DNA of 64,000 nucleotides from Enterococcus lactis (GTDB lineage: Bacteria; Bacillota; Bacilli; Lactobacillales; Enterococcaceae), in NCBI RefSeq assembly GCF_015751045.1, contig NZ_BNJW01000013.1, forward strand, positions 18,142-82,141, in the 5' to 3' direction. The notes under the pieces are model-generated. The model was not told where the DNA came from and did no database searches. It worked only from the letters and a program-made list of their open reading frames with translations. Positions 1 to 7,808 of this stretch are shown here, piece by piece. How positions within the stretch are numbered: the first letter of the stretch is position 1; each line of letters begins with the position of its first letter. A program made the translations under genes and the position numbers.

Positions 1-186
1 ATCTACAAATATCCGTTCCGAGAAAAATCCAGTATCAAATTAACTGAAAAAACCGATCGTCTGACAAATTCTTTTGTCACGACAAGAAGAATCCCCAAAA
101 GCCCACCTCCTGGAAGCGGCGGTGGCGGAAGTACTACCCACTCTAGCGGTGGCGGAACTTTTGGCGGTGGCGGAAGAAGTTTCTAA
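1..186 (+). CDS. C-terminal end of a TPM-domain (YgcG-like) protein, partial
   Basis: The frame is open from the first base of the window to the TAA at 184-186 and gives the last 61 residues of a protein. The tail is rich in glycine and serine and ends in a GGGTFGGGGRSF-type motif after a basic proline stretch. This is the usual C-terminus of membrane-anchored TPM_phosphatase/YgcG family proteins, whose function is poorly defined. The upstream part lies outside the window, so the domain itself is not visible and the family call rests on the tail alone. Confidence 0.65.
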   Translation: MYKYPFREKSSIKLTEKTDRLTNSFVTTRRIPKSPPPGSGGGGSTTHSSGGGTFGGGGRSF

Positions 187-213
187 AAATAGCTAAATGA
201 ATGTTCGCAAAAA

Positions 214-246
214 GGGCTGTGACACGATTTTTGTCACAGCCCTTTT
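214..246 (+). terminator. Rho-independent terminator after the TPM-domain gene
   Basis: A perfect 11-bp stem (GGGCTGTGACA / TGTCACAGCCC) with a 7-nt loop is followed by TTTT. It lies 28 bases after the stop codon of the upstream gene. The stem carries the same TGTGACA/TGTCACA arms as the neighbouring intergenic repeats. Confidence 0.8.
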
Positions 247-568
247 GTTGCGAATAAACGGTGTTCAAAAGCTTGCATCCGCGGTAATAAGTCCAGCCAA
301 GTTAAAAACATTAGGAGCTGTTTTTACTTGGCTGTTCTTATTACTTGATGCAGAACAGCTTTTTTACAATCTCTTGGTAAACGGTGTTCAATCAGCTGAC
401 CCTCGGTATTAGCTCAAAACGCTGATTTCACAACCTCTTATTCACGGTGTTCCAGAAGTAGCTTCTTCGGAAATAAGCCGAAATTTGTCAAAAAATTTGA
501 GTAACAATTTTCGGAAATTCCTTCTTATTTCTTGAAGCTGACCACTTCTGTCACAACCTCTTTGTTCA
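247..568. repeat. Tandem block of three modular intergenic hairpin repeats
   Basis: Three modules follow one another: about 266-389, 390-452 and 453-567. Each finishes with, or is joined by, a boundary resembling ACAACCTCTT followed by an ACGGTGTTC motif. The first resembles 29806-29926. The second is a short form of 16622-16741 lacking its central hairpin. The third matches 45236-45352 closely, including the AGTAGCTTCTTCG and CTTCTTATTTCTTGAAGCTGACC blocks. No gene is supported in this stretch; a 71-codon reading frame runs through the repeats only. Confidence 0.75.
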
Positions 569-1264
569 TCAAAAGATAATATTGTCTTCTAACAAGTCCA
601 TATTCAAAATAACGATATGATGATCTTTCACTGTGATAATACCATCTTTTTTCAACTGCTTTAAAATTCTGTTCACACTGCTAGCAGTTGAAATACCACA
701 AAATTTGGCGATTTCTTCATTTGTGATCGAAAAATCGATCAGCATCCCCTCTTCTGTTCGCACACCGAATAAATCATATAATTCGTAAAGTTGCGTACAA
801 ACAGCTCCCAGTTTTCCATTTAACAGCATTTGTTGCATTTTTTTCATCGAATAAAGCAAGCGATAGCGGTAATACTCTTTTACATAGTGTTGCAGCTTTG
901 GATCTTGGTTGATATTTTGCCAAAATCGCACACGATTGATTCGATAAAACTCTGCATATTCTGATTCAACTCGAATATTATACGGCGAATCGATGAATTG
1001 TGAATATTCGTCTTTTAAAAGAGAGACGATTTCAAGATCTTTGATATAGCGAAGGTTAAATTCTCTCCCATCATTTGAAATAACACTTGCTTTTACCGTT
1101 CCCTCTTTCAAGATATACGTATGGGAATCTTCCATCCCTTCGAATGTCAAATATTTATGATATCCTTTGCGTATTATCGGAAAATCATTTTTATCCAAAT
1201 ATTCCTTTAAGACTCTACTATCCAATGATGCTCCCCCATCCAAACTTTCATCTAAAAAGATCAT
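569..1264 (-). CDS. Crp/Fnr-family (PrfA/Ers-like) transcriptional regulator
   Basis: The 231-residue protein has an N-terminal cyclic-nucleotide-binding-like beta-roll (about 30-115, with a TYILKEGTV segment), a long dimer helix, and a winged helix-turn-helix at about 179-208 (ITNEEIAKFCGISTASSV). This is the Crp/Fnr plan; the length and the nearby PrfA-type box point to the PrfA/Ers branch. It is divergent from the 92-residue protein and MFS gene, its likely targets. The ATG has a poor ribosome-binding site. A TTG 13 codons downstream is preceded by a strong GGGGGAG at good spacing, so the true product may be 218 residues. The effector is unknown. Confidence 0.8.
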   Translation of the reverse strand: MIFLDESLDGGASLDSRVLKEYLDKNDFPIIRKGYHKYLTFEGMEDSHTYILKEGTVKASVISNDGREFNLRYIKDLEIVSLLKDEYSQFIDSPYNIRVESEYAEFYRINRVRFWQNINQDPKLQHYVKEYYRYRLLYSMKKMQQMLLNGKLGAVCTQLYELYDLFGVRTEEGMLIDFSITNEEIAKFCGISTASSVNRILKQLKKDGIITVKDHHIVILNMDLLEDNIIF

Positions 1265-1312
1265 ACAGTACTTTAAAACTTTTTAAAGTCCAAAGGTATT
1301 TTACTAATGATA

Positions 1313-1326
1313 TTAACATTTGTTAA
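1313..1326. promoter_or_regulatory. PrfA-type box in the divergent promoter region
   Basis: TTAACATTTGTTAA is a perfect 14-bp palindrome that exactly fits the PrfA box consensus TTAACANNTGTTAA known from Listeria. It lies between the Crp-family regulator gene and the rightward 92-residue gene. A TATACT -10 for the rightward gene is at 1375-1380, about 48 bp beyond the box; that is further than the 22-23 bp typical of activated PrfA promoters, so another start site or a repressive role is possible. Confidence 0.7.
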
Positions 1327-1417
1327 GTACCTTTTTCTATCACTTATGCGATTTTTTTCCTTTTTTTTATTCGTTATACTGCAGAAGTAAAATTTTTTAA
1401 GAATAGAGGGAAAAAAC

Positions 1418-1696
1418 ATGAATTACTGGATGAACACAATCATTAATCGATTAGAAACAGCGTATCAAACAAGATTTGACATGAAAGCTTCTTTAGTCTT
1501 TTTAAATGATGCGTATCAAAACTCGATCGAATTGATCAAAGCAGTGGATGAGAATCCAACAAACGAATGCGAAGAATTTTTAAACCTGTTTATGTCTACA
1601 CGGGATTTATTTATTCGCCAACTTGTTGATCGCTATCCATCCAATTATCACGATGTAGAAGTCCAAATACAAAAATTAAAAGCATATTCAGCTTAA
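1418..1696 (+). CDS. Small conserved-looking protein of unknown function
   Basis: A 92-residue, soluble, acidic and probably all-helical protein is preceded by AGAGGGAAAAAAC before its ATG and by a TATACT -10 at 1375-1380. No motif was recognised. It ends 18 bases before the MFS transporter start, so the two form an operon facing away from the PrfA-like regulator and probably controlled by it. It may act with the transporter, but nothing in the sequence shows how. Confidence 0.7.
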   Translation: MNYWMNTIINRLETAYQTRFDMKASLVFLNDAYQNSIELIKAVDENPTNECEEFLNLFMSTRDLFIRQLVDRYPSNYHDVEVQIQKLKAYSA

Positions 1697-1714
1697 GGGG
1701 AATGTATAACATAC

Positions 1715-2923
1715 ATGGAAAAGAAATTATTTAATAAATATTTTATCGGAATCACATTGATCAATTTTATTGTCTACCTAATTTATTATCTGTTGATGGT
1801 CATCATGGCAGTCATTGCGCAAGACACATTACACGCCAGCTTGAGCCAAGCAGGTTTTGCTTCTGGAATATATATCATCGGAACATTGCTGGCACGCTTA
1901 TTCATGGGGAAACAGTTAGAACTATTTGGTCGGAAGTTTACCTTAAGAGGCGGCGCGATTTTCTATCTTCTGACAACATTAGCTTATCTTTATACACCAA
2001 CTATCGGGGCATTGTATTTAGTTCGATTCTTGAATGGATTTGGTTACGGTACAGTTTCTACAGCTACAAATGCTATCGTTACTGCATATATCCCTGCATC
2101 TAAAAAAGGGGAAGGCATCAATTATTACGGATTAAGTACTAGTTTAGCTGCCGCTGTTGGACCATTTTTAGGAATGATTTTGCTGAACATGACTGACTTT
2201 CGTTTCATTATTTGGTTTTCAATTGTACTGGTCTTCTTTGTTACGATTGCCTGCCTTGTCTTTCCTGTAAAAAATATTCCATTATCTGAAGAACAAAAAA
2301 CATCTCTTCGTTCATGGAATATCAATAGTTTTATTGAAAAGAAAGCACTTTTCATTACAGGAATCGCCTTTTTGATGGGTCTTTCTTATTCAAGTGTTTT
2401 ATCATTTTTATCTTCTTATACAAAAGTAATCCACTTAGTTGCTGCTGGGTCATTTTTCTTCGTCGTATATGCTTTGGTCATCACATTTACACGTCCATTG
2501 ACTGGAAGGATTTTCGATGTCAAAGGAGAACAATACGTGATGTATCCTAGCTATTTATTCTTAACAGCAGGATTATTTTTACTGAGTGTAACGACGAATA
2601 GTGTGACATTGCTTATTTCTGGAGCATTAGTCGGCTTAGGTTATGGTACGTTCATGTCAAATGGACAAGCTGTCTGTTTGAAGATCGTAAAAGAACACCG
2701 CATCAGTATTGCTTTGTCTACCTACTTTATTGGTTTAGACCTAGGCTTAGGGGTTGGTCCTTATTTGATGGGGATGCTAAAATCTCTTACTTCATTTAGA
2801 GGATTGTATGTGATTGCCGGAGTCATTCCATTGATATGTACAGCGCTCTATCTTGCTAATGGACGAAAACATAGTCATGAAGCAGAAGGCGAATTGATTG
2901 AATCATTGAAAGATGAAATTTGA
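1715..2923 (+). CDS. MFS transporter (drug/metabolite efflux type)
   Basis: The 402-residue protein has about 12 hydrophobic segments and the major-facilitator loop motif after TM2 (RLFMGKQLELFGRK, about 66-79). Its size fits DHA1-type exporters. The substrate cannot be read from sequence. It is second in an operon with the 92-residue protein, divergent from a PrfA/Ers-like regulator. From memory, E. faecalis Ers controls an MFS gene, which fits this layout. A strong terminator follows. Confidence 0.85.
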   Translation: MEKKLFNKYFIGITLINFIVYLIYYLLMVIMAVIAQDTLHASLSQAGFASGIYIIGTLLARLFMGKQLELFGRKFTLRGGAIFYLLTTLAYLYTPTIGALYLVRFLNGFGYGTVSTATNAIVTAYIPASKKGEGINYYGLSTSLAAAVGPFLGMILLNMTDFRFIIWFSIVLVFFVTIACLVFPVKNIPLSEEQKTSLRSWNINSFIEKKALFITGIAFLMGLSYSSVLSFLSSYTKVIHLVAAGSFFFVVYALVITFTRPLTGRIFDVKGEQYVMYPSYLFLTAGLFLLSVTTNSVTLLISGALVGLGYGTFMSNGQAVCLKIVKEHRISIALSTYFIGLDLGLGVGPYLMGMLKSLTSFRGLYVIAGVIPLICTALYLANGRKHSHEAEGELIESLKDEI

Positions 2924-2939
2924 TCTTGATGAATAGATA

Positions 2940-2980
2940 AAAAAACCGTTCAGATCTGAAAATGATCTGAGCGGTTTTTT
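2940..2980. terminator. Bidirectional rho-independent terminator
   Basis: The inverted repeat AAAAACCGTTCAGATC / GATCTGAGCGGTTTTT, with a short loop and T/A tracts on both sides, lies between the convergent MFS and DUF2512 genes and can serve both. Confidence 0.85.
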
Positions 2981-2999
2981 GATAAAAACAACTGATGCT

Positions 3000-3374
3000 T
3001 TATTCCATTTTTCGTTCGTCTGGTACGATTCCTTGACTTAACAACCACTTGTGGAAGAACCATTCTGCCACACCGATCAATAGAGCAGGAATCAAGACTT
3101 TCATCCAAATATCGACTGTATCATTCATAAAGTATAGATAGAGCCACAAGATAACTGCAGCTGAACCAGCATCTGCGATCGTCGCTGCGATGTTCCCTAC
3201 TTTACGTAAGATCAACAGATCCCCTAGCACATAGATCATCACTACGATAATTACTCCAACAATCGTTGAATCCATAAAGCTAACACCGTATAAACCGGTC
3301 AGCACGACCCACAGAATTGCCCAGATCATGATTGCCTTCACTACCAACGCCTTCACATGTTTCATTTTCTGCAC
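3000..3374 (-). CDS. DUF2512 (YndM-like) integral membrane protein
   Basis: A 124-residue protein with four predicted membrane segments, at about 10-30, 35-52, 65-83 and 88-108. The pattern of short loops, with VLGDLLILRKVGN after TM2 and a C-terminal EWFFHKWLL segment, matches DUF2512/YndM proteins of Firmicutes, whose role is unknown. A CTCCTTTCTCC complement places a good ribosome-binding site just before the start. It stands alone, convergent with the MFS gene. Confidence 0.75.
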   Translation of the reverse strand: MQKMKHVKALVVKAIMIWAILWVVLTGLYGVSFMDSTIVGVIIVVMIYVLGDLLILRKVGNIAATIADAGSAAVILWLYLYFMNDTVDIWMKVLIPALLIGVAEWFFHKWLLSQGIVPDERKME

Positions 3375-3521
3375 TCCTTTCTCCTGGAGAAAAAAGTAAG
3401 ATTATCTAACAAGATAACCTTTTCATTATTATACCATCGGCTAAGAGAAGCGAGCAAAGATAAGGTCCTATCTAAGAAAATGAAAAAATGGGAAAACACC
3501 TTAGAATATTCACGCAATAAT

Positions 3522-3743
3522 TCATCCATACAGACATTCGATATGGTGTTCCTTTACTTTCTCATACTGTTCTTTTGCCAGTTCGTTACTTGTCACCAGA
3601 TAATCGATTTCATGAAAAGCAATGGCTTGATGCATGAATTTATGTGCGATTTTTTGCTGTGTAACTAAAACGGCAAGCCGGTCTGCTTGTTTTCTATTTT
3701 TAGGTAAATGGTTTTTTACTAGAAATAAGTCCTCATCATTCAA
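3522..3743 (-). pseudogene. C-terminal remnant of a DeoR-type sugar regulator
   Basis: The 73 residues resemble the C-terminal sensor end of DeoR-family regulators: an LAVLVTQQKIAHKF stretch in the position of the vlvDssKfg motif, then HEIDYLVTSNEL like the eiDyliTd segment. The N-terminal helix-turn-helix and most of the roughly 255-residue protein are missing. Its first codons overlap the end of the MFS exporter gene by 8 bases. The fragment probably marks the left edge of an insertion: its first 12 codons recur at 5590-5630. Confidence 0.5.
3694..3731. repeat. Left copy of an imperfect direct repeat flanking the MFS segment
   Basis: The stretch around TTTTAGGTAAATGG-TTTTTACT recurs at about 5590-5630 with the same orientation. 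On the minus strand both copies encode a VK-HLPK-R-like peptide. The two copies bracket a roughly 1.9-kb segment with the MFS exporter gene and the PTS remnant. Confidence 0.55.
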
Positions 3744-4986
3744 TCGAACTTTTTTTCCAAGCTATTAAGATGGGAGAAACAACAGTTAAAAAAAGAAGAC
3801 CACTTAAGGATACTACAGAAATAAGTCCTATGGTTTGGATCAAAAATCCATAAATAATATAACCTAAAGAGACAAAAATATTAGACAAATAATTAATTGT
3901 ACTAATCGCTTGAACCTTCTCTTCTTCTGGGAATTGGGCCAAAAAATGCTTCATGGAAATGATAGTAAAAATTGCTGTTATTGCTGTAAATAAACTATAT
4001 ATTACAAAAAAATTATTCAAATAAGATTCATAAAACATAAGAATAATGAAAAAAAGTAAGAAAAAACCTGAAATCAACAGACTAGATATTCTTAGCACAA
4101 ATACATCATTCTTTTCTTGATAAATTCCCAATGCAATAAAAGAAAAAATCCCTTCGATTACTGTGATAATAGTCATAGATAAGCCAATCACTACCGAAGA
4201 CGATAAATCAATTTGATCAAAACTGTAAATCATTATGACGTCTTTATTTGATAAGAATACCATGCTAGAAACAATCAAGATAAGTAGAAGTGGAGCCAAT
4301 TGCTTTTGACTTCTTAAGTCGCCTAATTTATTTCTGTAAATTTCTAAAAAACTTACTTTGTCAGTCAATTTATTTTCTTTCGGGCGAATAGTCATAGAAA
4401 AACAGAAACAACTTGTTGTTATAAAAGTGACCGATATAAAAACAATTGTTCTTTCTATGGACCAGATACTATAGATGATTCCTCCAATTAAAGGAGATAA
4501 AATTTTCATTATTAGAACCATCATTTGAGTGGAAGTCGCTGATATTTCAATCATATCTTTATCCTCAAATATTTCTGATAATATCGGTATACAACCACCT
4601 AAATAGAAGACCTCAAAAATTCCAAGGCCAACAAGCAAAACGACAGGCACTATAATTGAAGTTATTTCCATTGAACTGTACAAAAAATAGATTATTATGC
4701 CTAAAAATCCTACAGCGACACTAGAAATTCCCATAATGTACCTTTTGTCATATTTTTCATTAATGAATCCGGATATCGGAGAAAATACAATATTAAAAAT
4801 ACTAGAAGCTGCTACTGCTACAGAGAATATGAGCGCTGATCCTGTTTCTCTTAAAACATCTAGCACTAAAATAAATTGCAGAACTTGACTACTCATAAAT
4901 AGAATCATTGTTGCTAGAGAATTTTTTAGGTAATTTTTTTCTTTCTTAATATTAATTATTTTTACCTTCACTTTGTTTCCTTCCAT
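3736..4986 (-). CDS. MFS exporter (DHA3/macrolide-efflux-like)
   Basis: The 416-residue protein has 10-12 hydrophobic segments, with GFINEKYDKRYIMG matching the loop-2 MFS motif region. The overall look is that of DHA3 exporters such as Mef or bacteriocin-locus MFS proteins. The strong AGGAGGG ribosome-binding site is before the ATG. Base composition is markedly AT-rich, like the island to its right. It lies at the distal end of the peptide locus, but a 0.7-kb gap with PTS debris separates them, so a role in export or self-protection is only a guess. Confidence 0.75.
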   Translation of the reverse strand: MEGNKVKVKIINIKKEKNYLKNSLATMILFMSSQVLQFILVLDVLRETGSALIFSVAVAASSIFNIVFSPISGFINEKYDKRYIMGISSVAVGFLGIIIYFLYSSMEITSIIVPVVLLVGLGIFEVFYLGGCIPILSEIFEDKDMIEISATSTQMMVLIMKILSPLIGGIIYSIWSIERTIVFISVTFITTSCFCFSMTIRPKENKLTDKVSFLEIYRNKLGDLRSQKQLAPLLLILIVSSMVFLSNKDVIMIYSFDQIDLSSSVVIGLSMTIITVIEGIFSFIALGIYQEKNDVFVLRISSLLISGFFLLFFIILMFYESYLNNFFVIYSLFTAITAIFTIISMKHFLAQFPEEEKVQAISTINYLSNIFVSLGYIIYGFLIQTIGLISVVSLSGLLFLTVVSPILIAWKKSSIE

Positions 4987-5312
4987 CTTCTTCCCTCCTA
5001 ATATTCAGCTATTATGGATCTTATTCTTCTTTTGGATCAATCAGTTTTTCACACTAAATGGCTACGTGTATTGCTTAATATAAAAATAAATAACACAACA
5101 TTTTTTTGATAAATAGTTTAAACTTCGTTTTTATCCAACAAAAATCATAACATACTCAAATTATATTTACTATATAACTTATAAAAATAACAAATAAAAA
5201 AACAAACGAACATCCATTACTATGATGAATTCGCTGACAACACTTAATTGCTATAAACTTGAATACAAAAAACAGAATCCTCTTAAAGAGAATCTCGTTA
5301 AATATCGATACC

Positions 5313-5378
5313 TCAATTTGAATCTATCAATGGATCGAAAACAATCAGTTCTTCTGCGATCAATTGATCAAACCTCAT
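5313..5378 (-). pseudogene. 5' stub of a fructose-type PTS EIIA gene
   Basis: A 21-residue reading frame starts at an ATG with a GGGGGGAG ribosome-binding site 9 bases upstream, and encodes MRFDQLIAEELIVFDPLIDS before a stop. This resembles the first residues of fructose/mannitol-family EIIA proteins (FEKLLNEKLIFLDLEA type). A full sigma-A promoter and cre precede it, so a real operon once began here. Everything after about codon 21 is gone. Confidence 0.5.
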
Positions 5379-5404
5379 AAAAAAACTCTCCCCCCACAAA
5401 AAAA

Positions 5405-5460
5405 TGTTAACGTTTTCTTGAAGCTGAGGTCAGTATAGTATCGCTGGCTGCACCGTTCAA
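5405..5460 (-). promoter_or_regulatory. Orphan sigma-A promoter with cre site
   Basis: On the minus strand TTGAAC (5455-5460), 17 bp, and TATACT (5432-5437) form a near-consensus promoter. Just downstream AGAAAACGTTAACA (5405-5418) fits the CcpA cre consensus with one mismatch. It points into the truncated PTS EIIA stub, so it may now drive transcription towards the MFS exporter gene. Confidence 0.7.
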
Positions 5461-5555
5461 TATTATGAATGAACAGAGGAAAAAGACCCATCATTCGCGT
5501 GTATAAGTCATTAAAATGAACGATTCAGCTCACAAACAATCGCAAGTCTATAACA

Positions 5556-5586
5556 AAACAAAAAGCCTTCCTTGAAAGGAAAGCTT
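5556..5586 (-). terminator. Terminator remnant upstream of the orphan PTS promoter
   Basis: On the minus strand an imperfect 11-bp stem (AAGCTTTCCTT / AAGGAAGGCTT, one mismatch) is followed by TTTTTGTTTTG. It would end leftward transcripts from the serine-protease remnant before the PTS promoter. Confidence 0.6.
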
Positions 5587-5589
5587 AGC

Positions 5590-5630
5590 TTCTAATTTTA
5601 GGTAAATGGATTTTTACTTCGAAATCCCCC
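5590..5630. repeat. Right copy of the direct repeat flanking the MFS segment
   Basis: Matches 3694-3731 (TTTTAGGTAAATGG core). On the minus strand it encodes EVKIHLPKIRS and a stop, compared with FLVKNHLPKNRK in the left copy. Confidence 0.5.
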
Positions 5631-5710
5631 CTCTTCATTTCGTTAATATAAGGTGTTTTTATCAAGTGGATAATTAAAACTATATATTAGTTTTTTCATT
5701 GTTTTGTGCA

Positions 5711-6637
5711 TTATGATGTAAAAAAAATATAAAGTTCTTGTCTTATAGCAAGTGCTTGATTCATTGAACCTTGTCTATTCAGGGTAGTAGTTATGCCTAC
5801 AAGAGCAGAATTTTGAATGATTGGTGCTCCTATAGAACCATCTGAAATAGTAATATCGTGAAATAACAATTCTGGTGTATTAATTACTACAGTCTCGTTT
5901 CCCCACATTGTCTGTCCAAACAGATTACCAGTATAGCTCACAATATTAGATTGAGCAATTCCTTCCACTGGCACCGCATAATTTAAACGGCCAGATACTT
6001 CTTCTAATGAACTATTCATGGTTATATATCCCATATCATAACGAGAATCACCTTTATTTGTTCAACCTTGCATTGAACTGAATCTGTATCCTCCATTTTG
6101 TCCAGATGAAGGATCATCTGTAAGTGTTCCTCTTCCATCTTGACTAGCAATCCATATTAAACTCGACATTGCCCATCCATTAAACTGGTCTTGAGAGTAT
6201 ACCATACTCCCCGCGGTAACGAATCTATTTCCATCAATCAGAGCTCCTGTGCCTTGTTTCGTATAGATCGATATGCCATCAAAAAAGTATGTTTCCAAAT
6301 AACCACATTGTTTATACGGCGATAAGTTAGTGTCAGCTTTAATTCTGTTATCTGCTTGTATAAGTTTACTAGGTAATTTGGGGCTCTTTTTTATTCCATC
6401 TTCTGTAAGAAATCCTTTGAAGAATATATGAGAATTCCCTGTAGATTCACGCATATATTTAGTAAAATCTTCTGATCGTTCAGTAGGATTATTCCCTTTT
6501 GGTATATAATGGATATTACTTTCATAAGATACTTTTTTGTTTAATTCATTTTCAGTAGACATCGCATATATATTTTTTGATAAAACAAATATCAGTACAA
6601 CTGTAAAAATACACAGCACAAAATTAAATTTCTTCAT
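5711..6637 (-). pseudogene. V8-like (S1B) serine-protease homologue, catalytically dead and interrupted by TGA
   Basis: Two frames in the same register (6637-6062 and 6034-5711) join through a TGA at 6062-6064. It stands where related glutamyl endopeptidases have Trp (GWT..GD..YD), so it is a TGG-to-TGA change. The N-terminal part has a signal peptide (residues 1-25) and GTGALIDGNRFVTAGSMVY. The family motif is TAGHCVY, so the catalytic His is Ser. The catalytic Asp is kept (SRYDMGYI). The Ser motif G-x-S-G-x-P reads GSIGAP, so Ser is Ile. The protein would be inactive even if read through. It follows the lipoprotein gene by 33 bases in the same operon. Confidence 0.75.
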
Positions 6638-6670
6638 TTGCTCTCCTTTGATATAATTATTCTAATTTCT

Positions 6671-7072
6671 TTACTTTTTTATTAACTCTATTCCCATCGC
6701 ATTTGAAGTCGTTCCAGAATCTAGCTTACTGCGTATAACGAATATACGCTCATCATCTCTCTTATCCAATGTGTAGGCCCATTGATTATCTTCACAATAT
6801 ATCGTCAACCCATCATTTACTTTTATGCCTGTGAAAGCACCATTAAACTGGTGTTTATCATACGAAATGTCTATTGAATGTTTATCAATGTTGATTGTCC
6901 ACATTGATTCATCTCCCGTATATACCCATTCTCCACAAAAAAAAGTTAGCTGCTCCCATTCTTCCTTTGATAATTCTAGTTCTTTTTTCTTCGGTTGACT
7001 AGCGGGAGAAGAACAAGCCGTACATAATAATATTGTTACTAGAATAAGAGAAGAAATTTTTTTATACTTCAC
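6671..7072 (-). CDS. Small lipoprotein, possible staphostatin-like protease inhibitor
   Basis: Using the GTG at 7072 (AGGGG 8 bases upstream) gives 133 residues: a signal peptide, lipobox LLCTAC, a Lys/Glu-rich linker, then about 95 residues with a beta-rich pattern (WVYTGDESMWTINID, GLTIYCEDNQWAYTLD). A GTG three codons further upstream is the alternative start. The gene sits between a V8-like and a staphopain-like protease, the order in which Staphylococcus places sspA, sspB and the inhibitor sspC. A G-T-T-S stretch 14 residues from the C-terminus resembles the Gly-Thr-Ser reactive loop I recall for staphostatins. The inhibitor role is a hypothesis; lipoprotein export is well supported. Confidence 0.65.
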   Translation of the reverse strand: MKYKKISSLILVTILLCTACSSPASQPKKKELELSKEEWEQLTFFCGEWVYTGDESMWTINIDKHSIDISYDKHQFNGAFTGIKVNDGLTIYCEDNQWAYTLDKRDDERIFVIRSKLDSGTTSNAMGIELIKK

Positions 7073-7093
7073 TCCTAACACCCCTAATGCTAT

Positions 7094-7807
7094 TTATAGA
7101 TAATGCCAAGAAAATAATCCTGAATCTTGTTTGAATACCACCCCATGAGTACTAATCAAATGACTGGAAGGGTCCAGTAGATCATATCCATAGCTTGAAT
7201 TACTCCATGGATTCCATACGGAAATCGTTTTATAAAAATCAAAGTTAGCGTACCCTCTAACAACAAACGCATGCCTATCCTTCCCTCTAGTTTGTTTTAG
7301 CGCAGATACCCAATATGGCCGATTCGCATTAATTTCAAGCATCGTTCCTTCTGCTGTAGCTGTCCCCCATCTATTTGAAATACTATGAAATCCATAAGAA
7401 TTAGCGTAGCTAATACATTGGATATTTGAGGCAGATTCATCTGCTAAATTGGATGAACTTGGATACAAAGTTGTCATCATCTGTCGTGCAGTAGGAAAAC
7501 TTTTCCTAGTTTGATAACGGATAATAGCTGTAGTAGCGTATGCTGCACACCATGAAGTTTTCCCTTGATTTTCAAGAAAATCCAAGTTTAGATACTTTTG
7601 TCCATATGCTTTGGATAACCTATCAATAGTTTGACTATCCGTAGATAAGCTAAAAATAAATTTGTTCTCGCACTCGTTTGTCAATGTACGAAAATTGAAA
7701 TTACTTAATTTTAATTCGCTAGGACTGATAAAGCATCCAGAGACAAACGAAACCGCTAACAAAAACACTCGCTTAGAATAATTCTCTAAGTAACGTAAAT
7801 CCACCAT
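7094..7807 (-). CDS. Staphopain-like (C47 family) cysteine peptidase
   Basis: The 237-residue protein carries the full papain-like set. Gln81 lies in QGKTSWCAAYATTA and the nucleophile is Cys87. His179 lies in RHAFVVRGY and Asn199 in SVWNPWSN. The WNPW and C-terminal FSWHY segments also match staphopains. A hydrophobic stretch at 14-26 can serve as a short signal peptide. The pro-region is only about 50 residues, far shorter than in staphopain zymogens. The start is 1 base after the small membrane-protein gene, so the two are translationally coupled. It may mature or degrade the nearby peptide precursor; that is inference. Confidence 0.8.
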   Translation of the reverse strand: MVDLRYLENYSKRVFLLAVSFVSGCFISPSELKLSNFNFRTLTNECENKFIFSLSTDSQTIDRLSKAYGQKYLNLDFLENQGKTSWCAAYATTAIIRYQTRKSFPTARQMMTTLYPSSSNLADESASNIQCISYANSYGFHSISNRWGTATAEGTMLEINANRPYWVSALKQTRGKDRHAFVVRGYANFDFYKTISVWNPWSNSSYGYDLLDPSSHLISTHGVVFKQDSGLFSWHYL

Positions 7808-7808
7808 T

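Noticed and set aside
197..412. 71-codon plus-strand frame after the TPM-domain gene
   Set aside because: It runs through a terminator and two repeat modules; the coding look is accidental.
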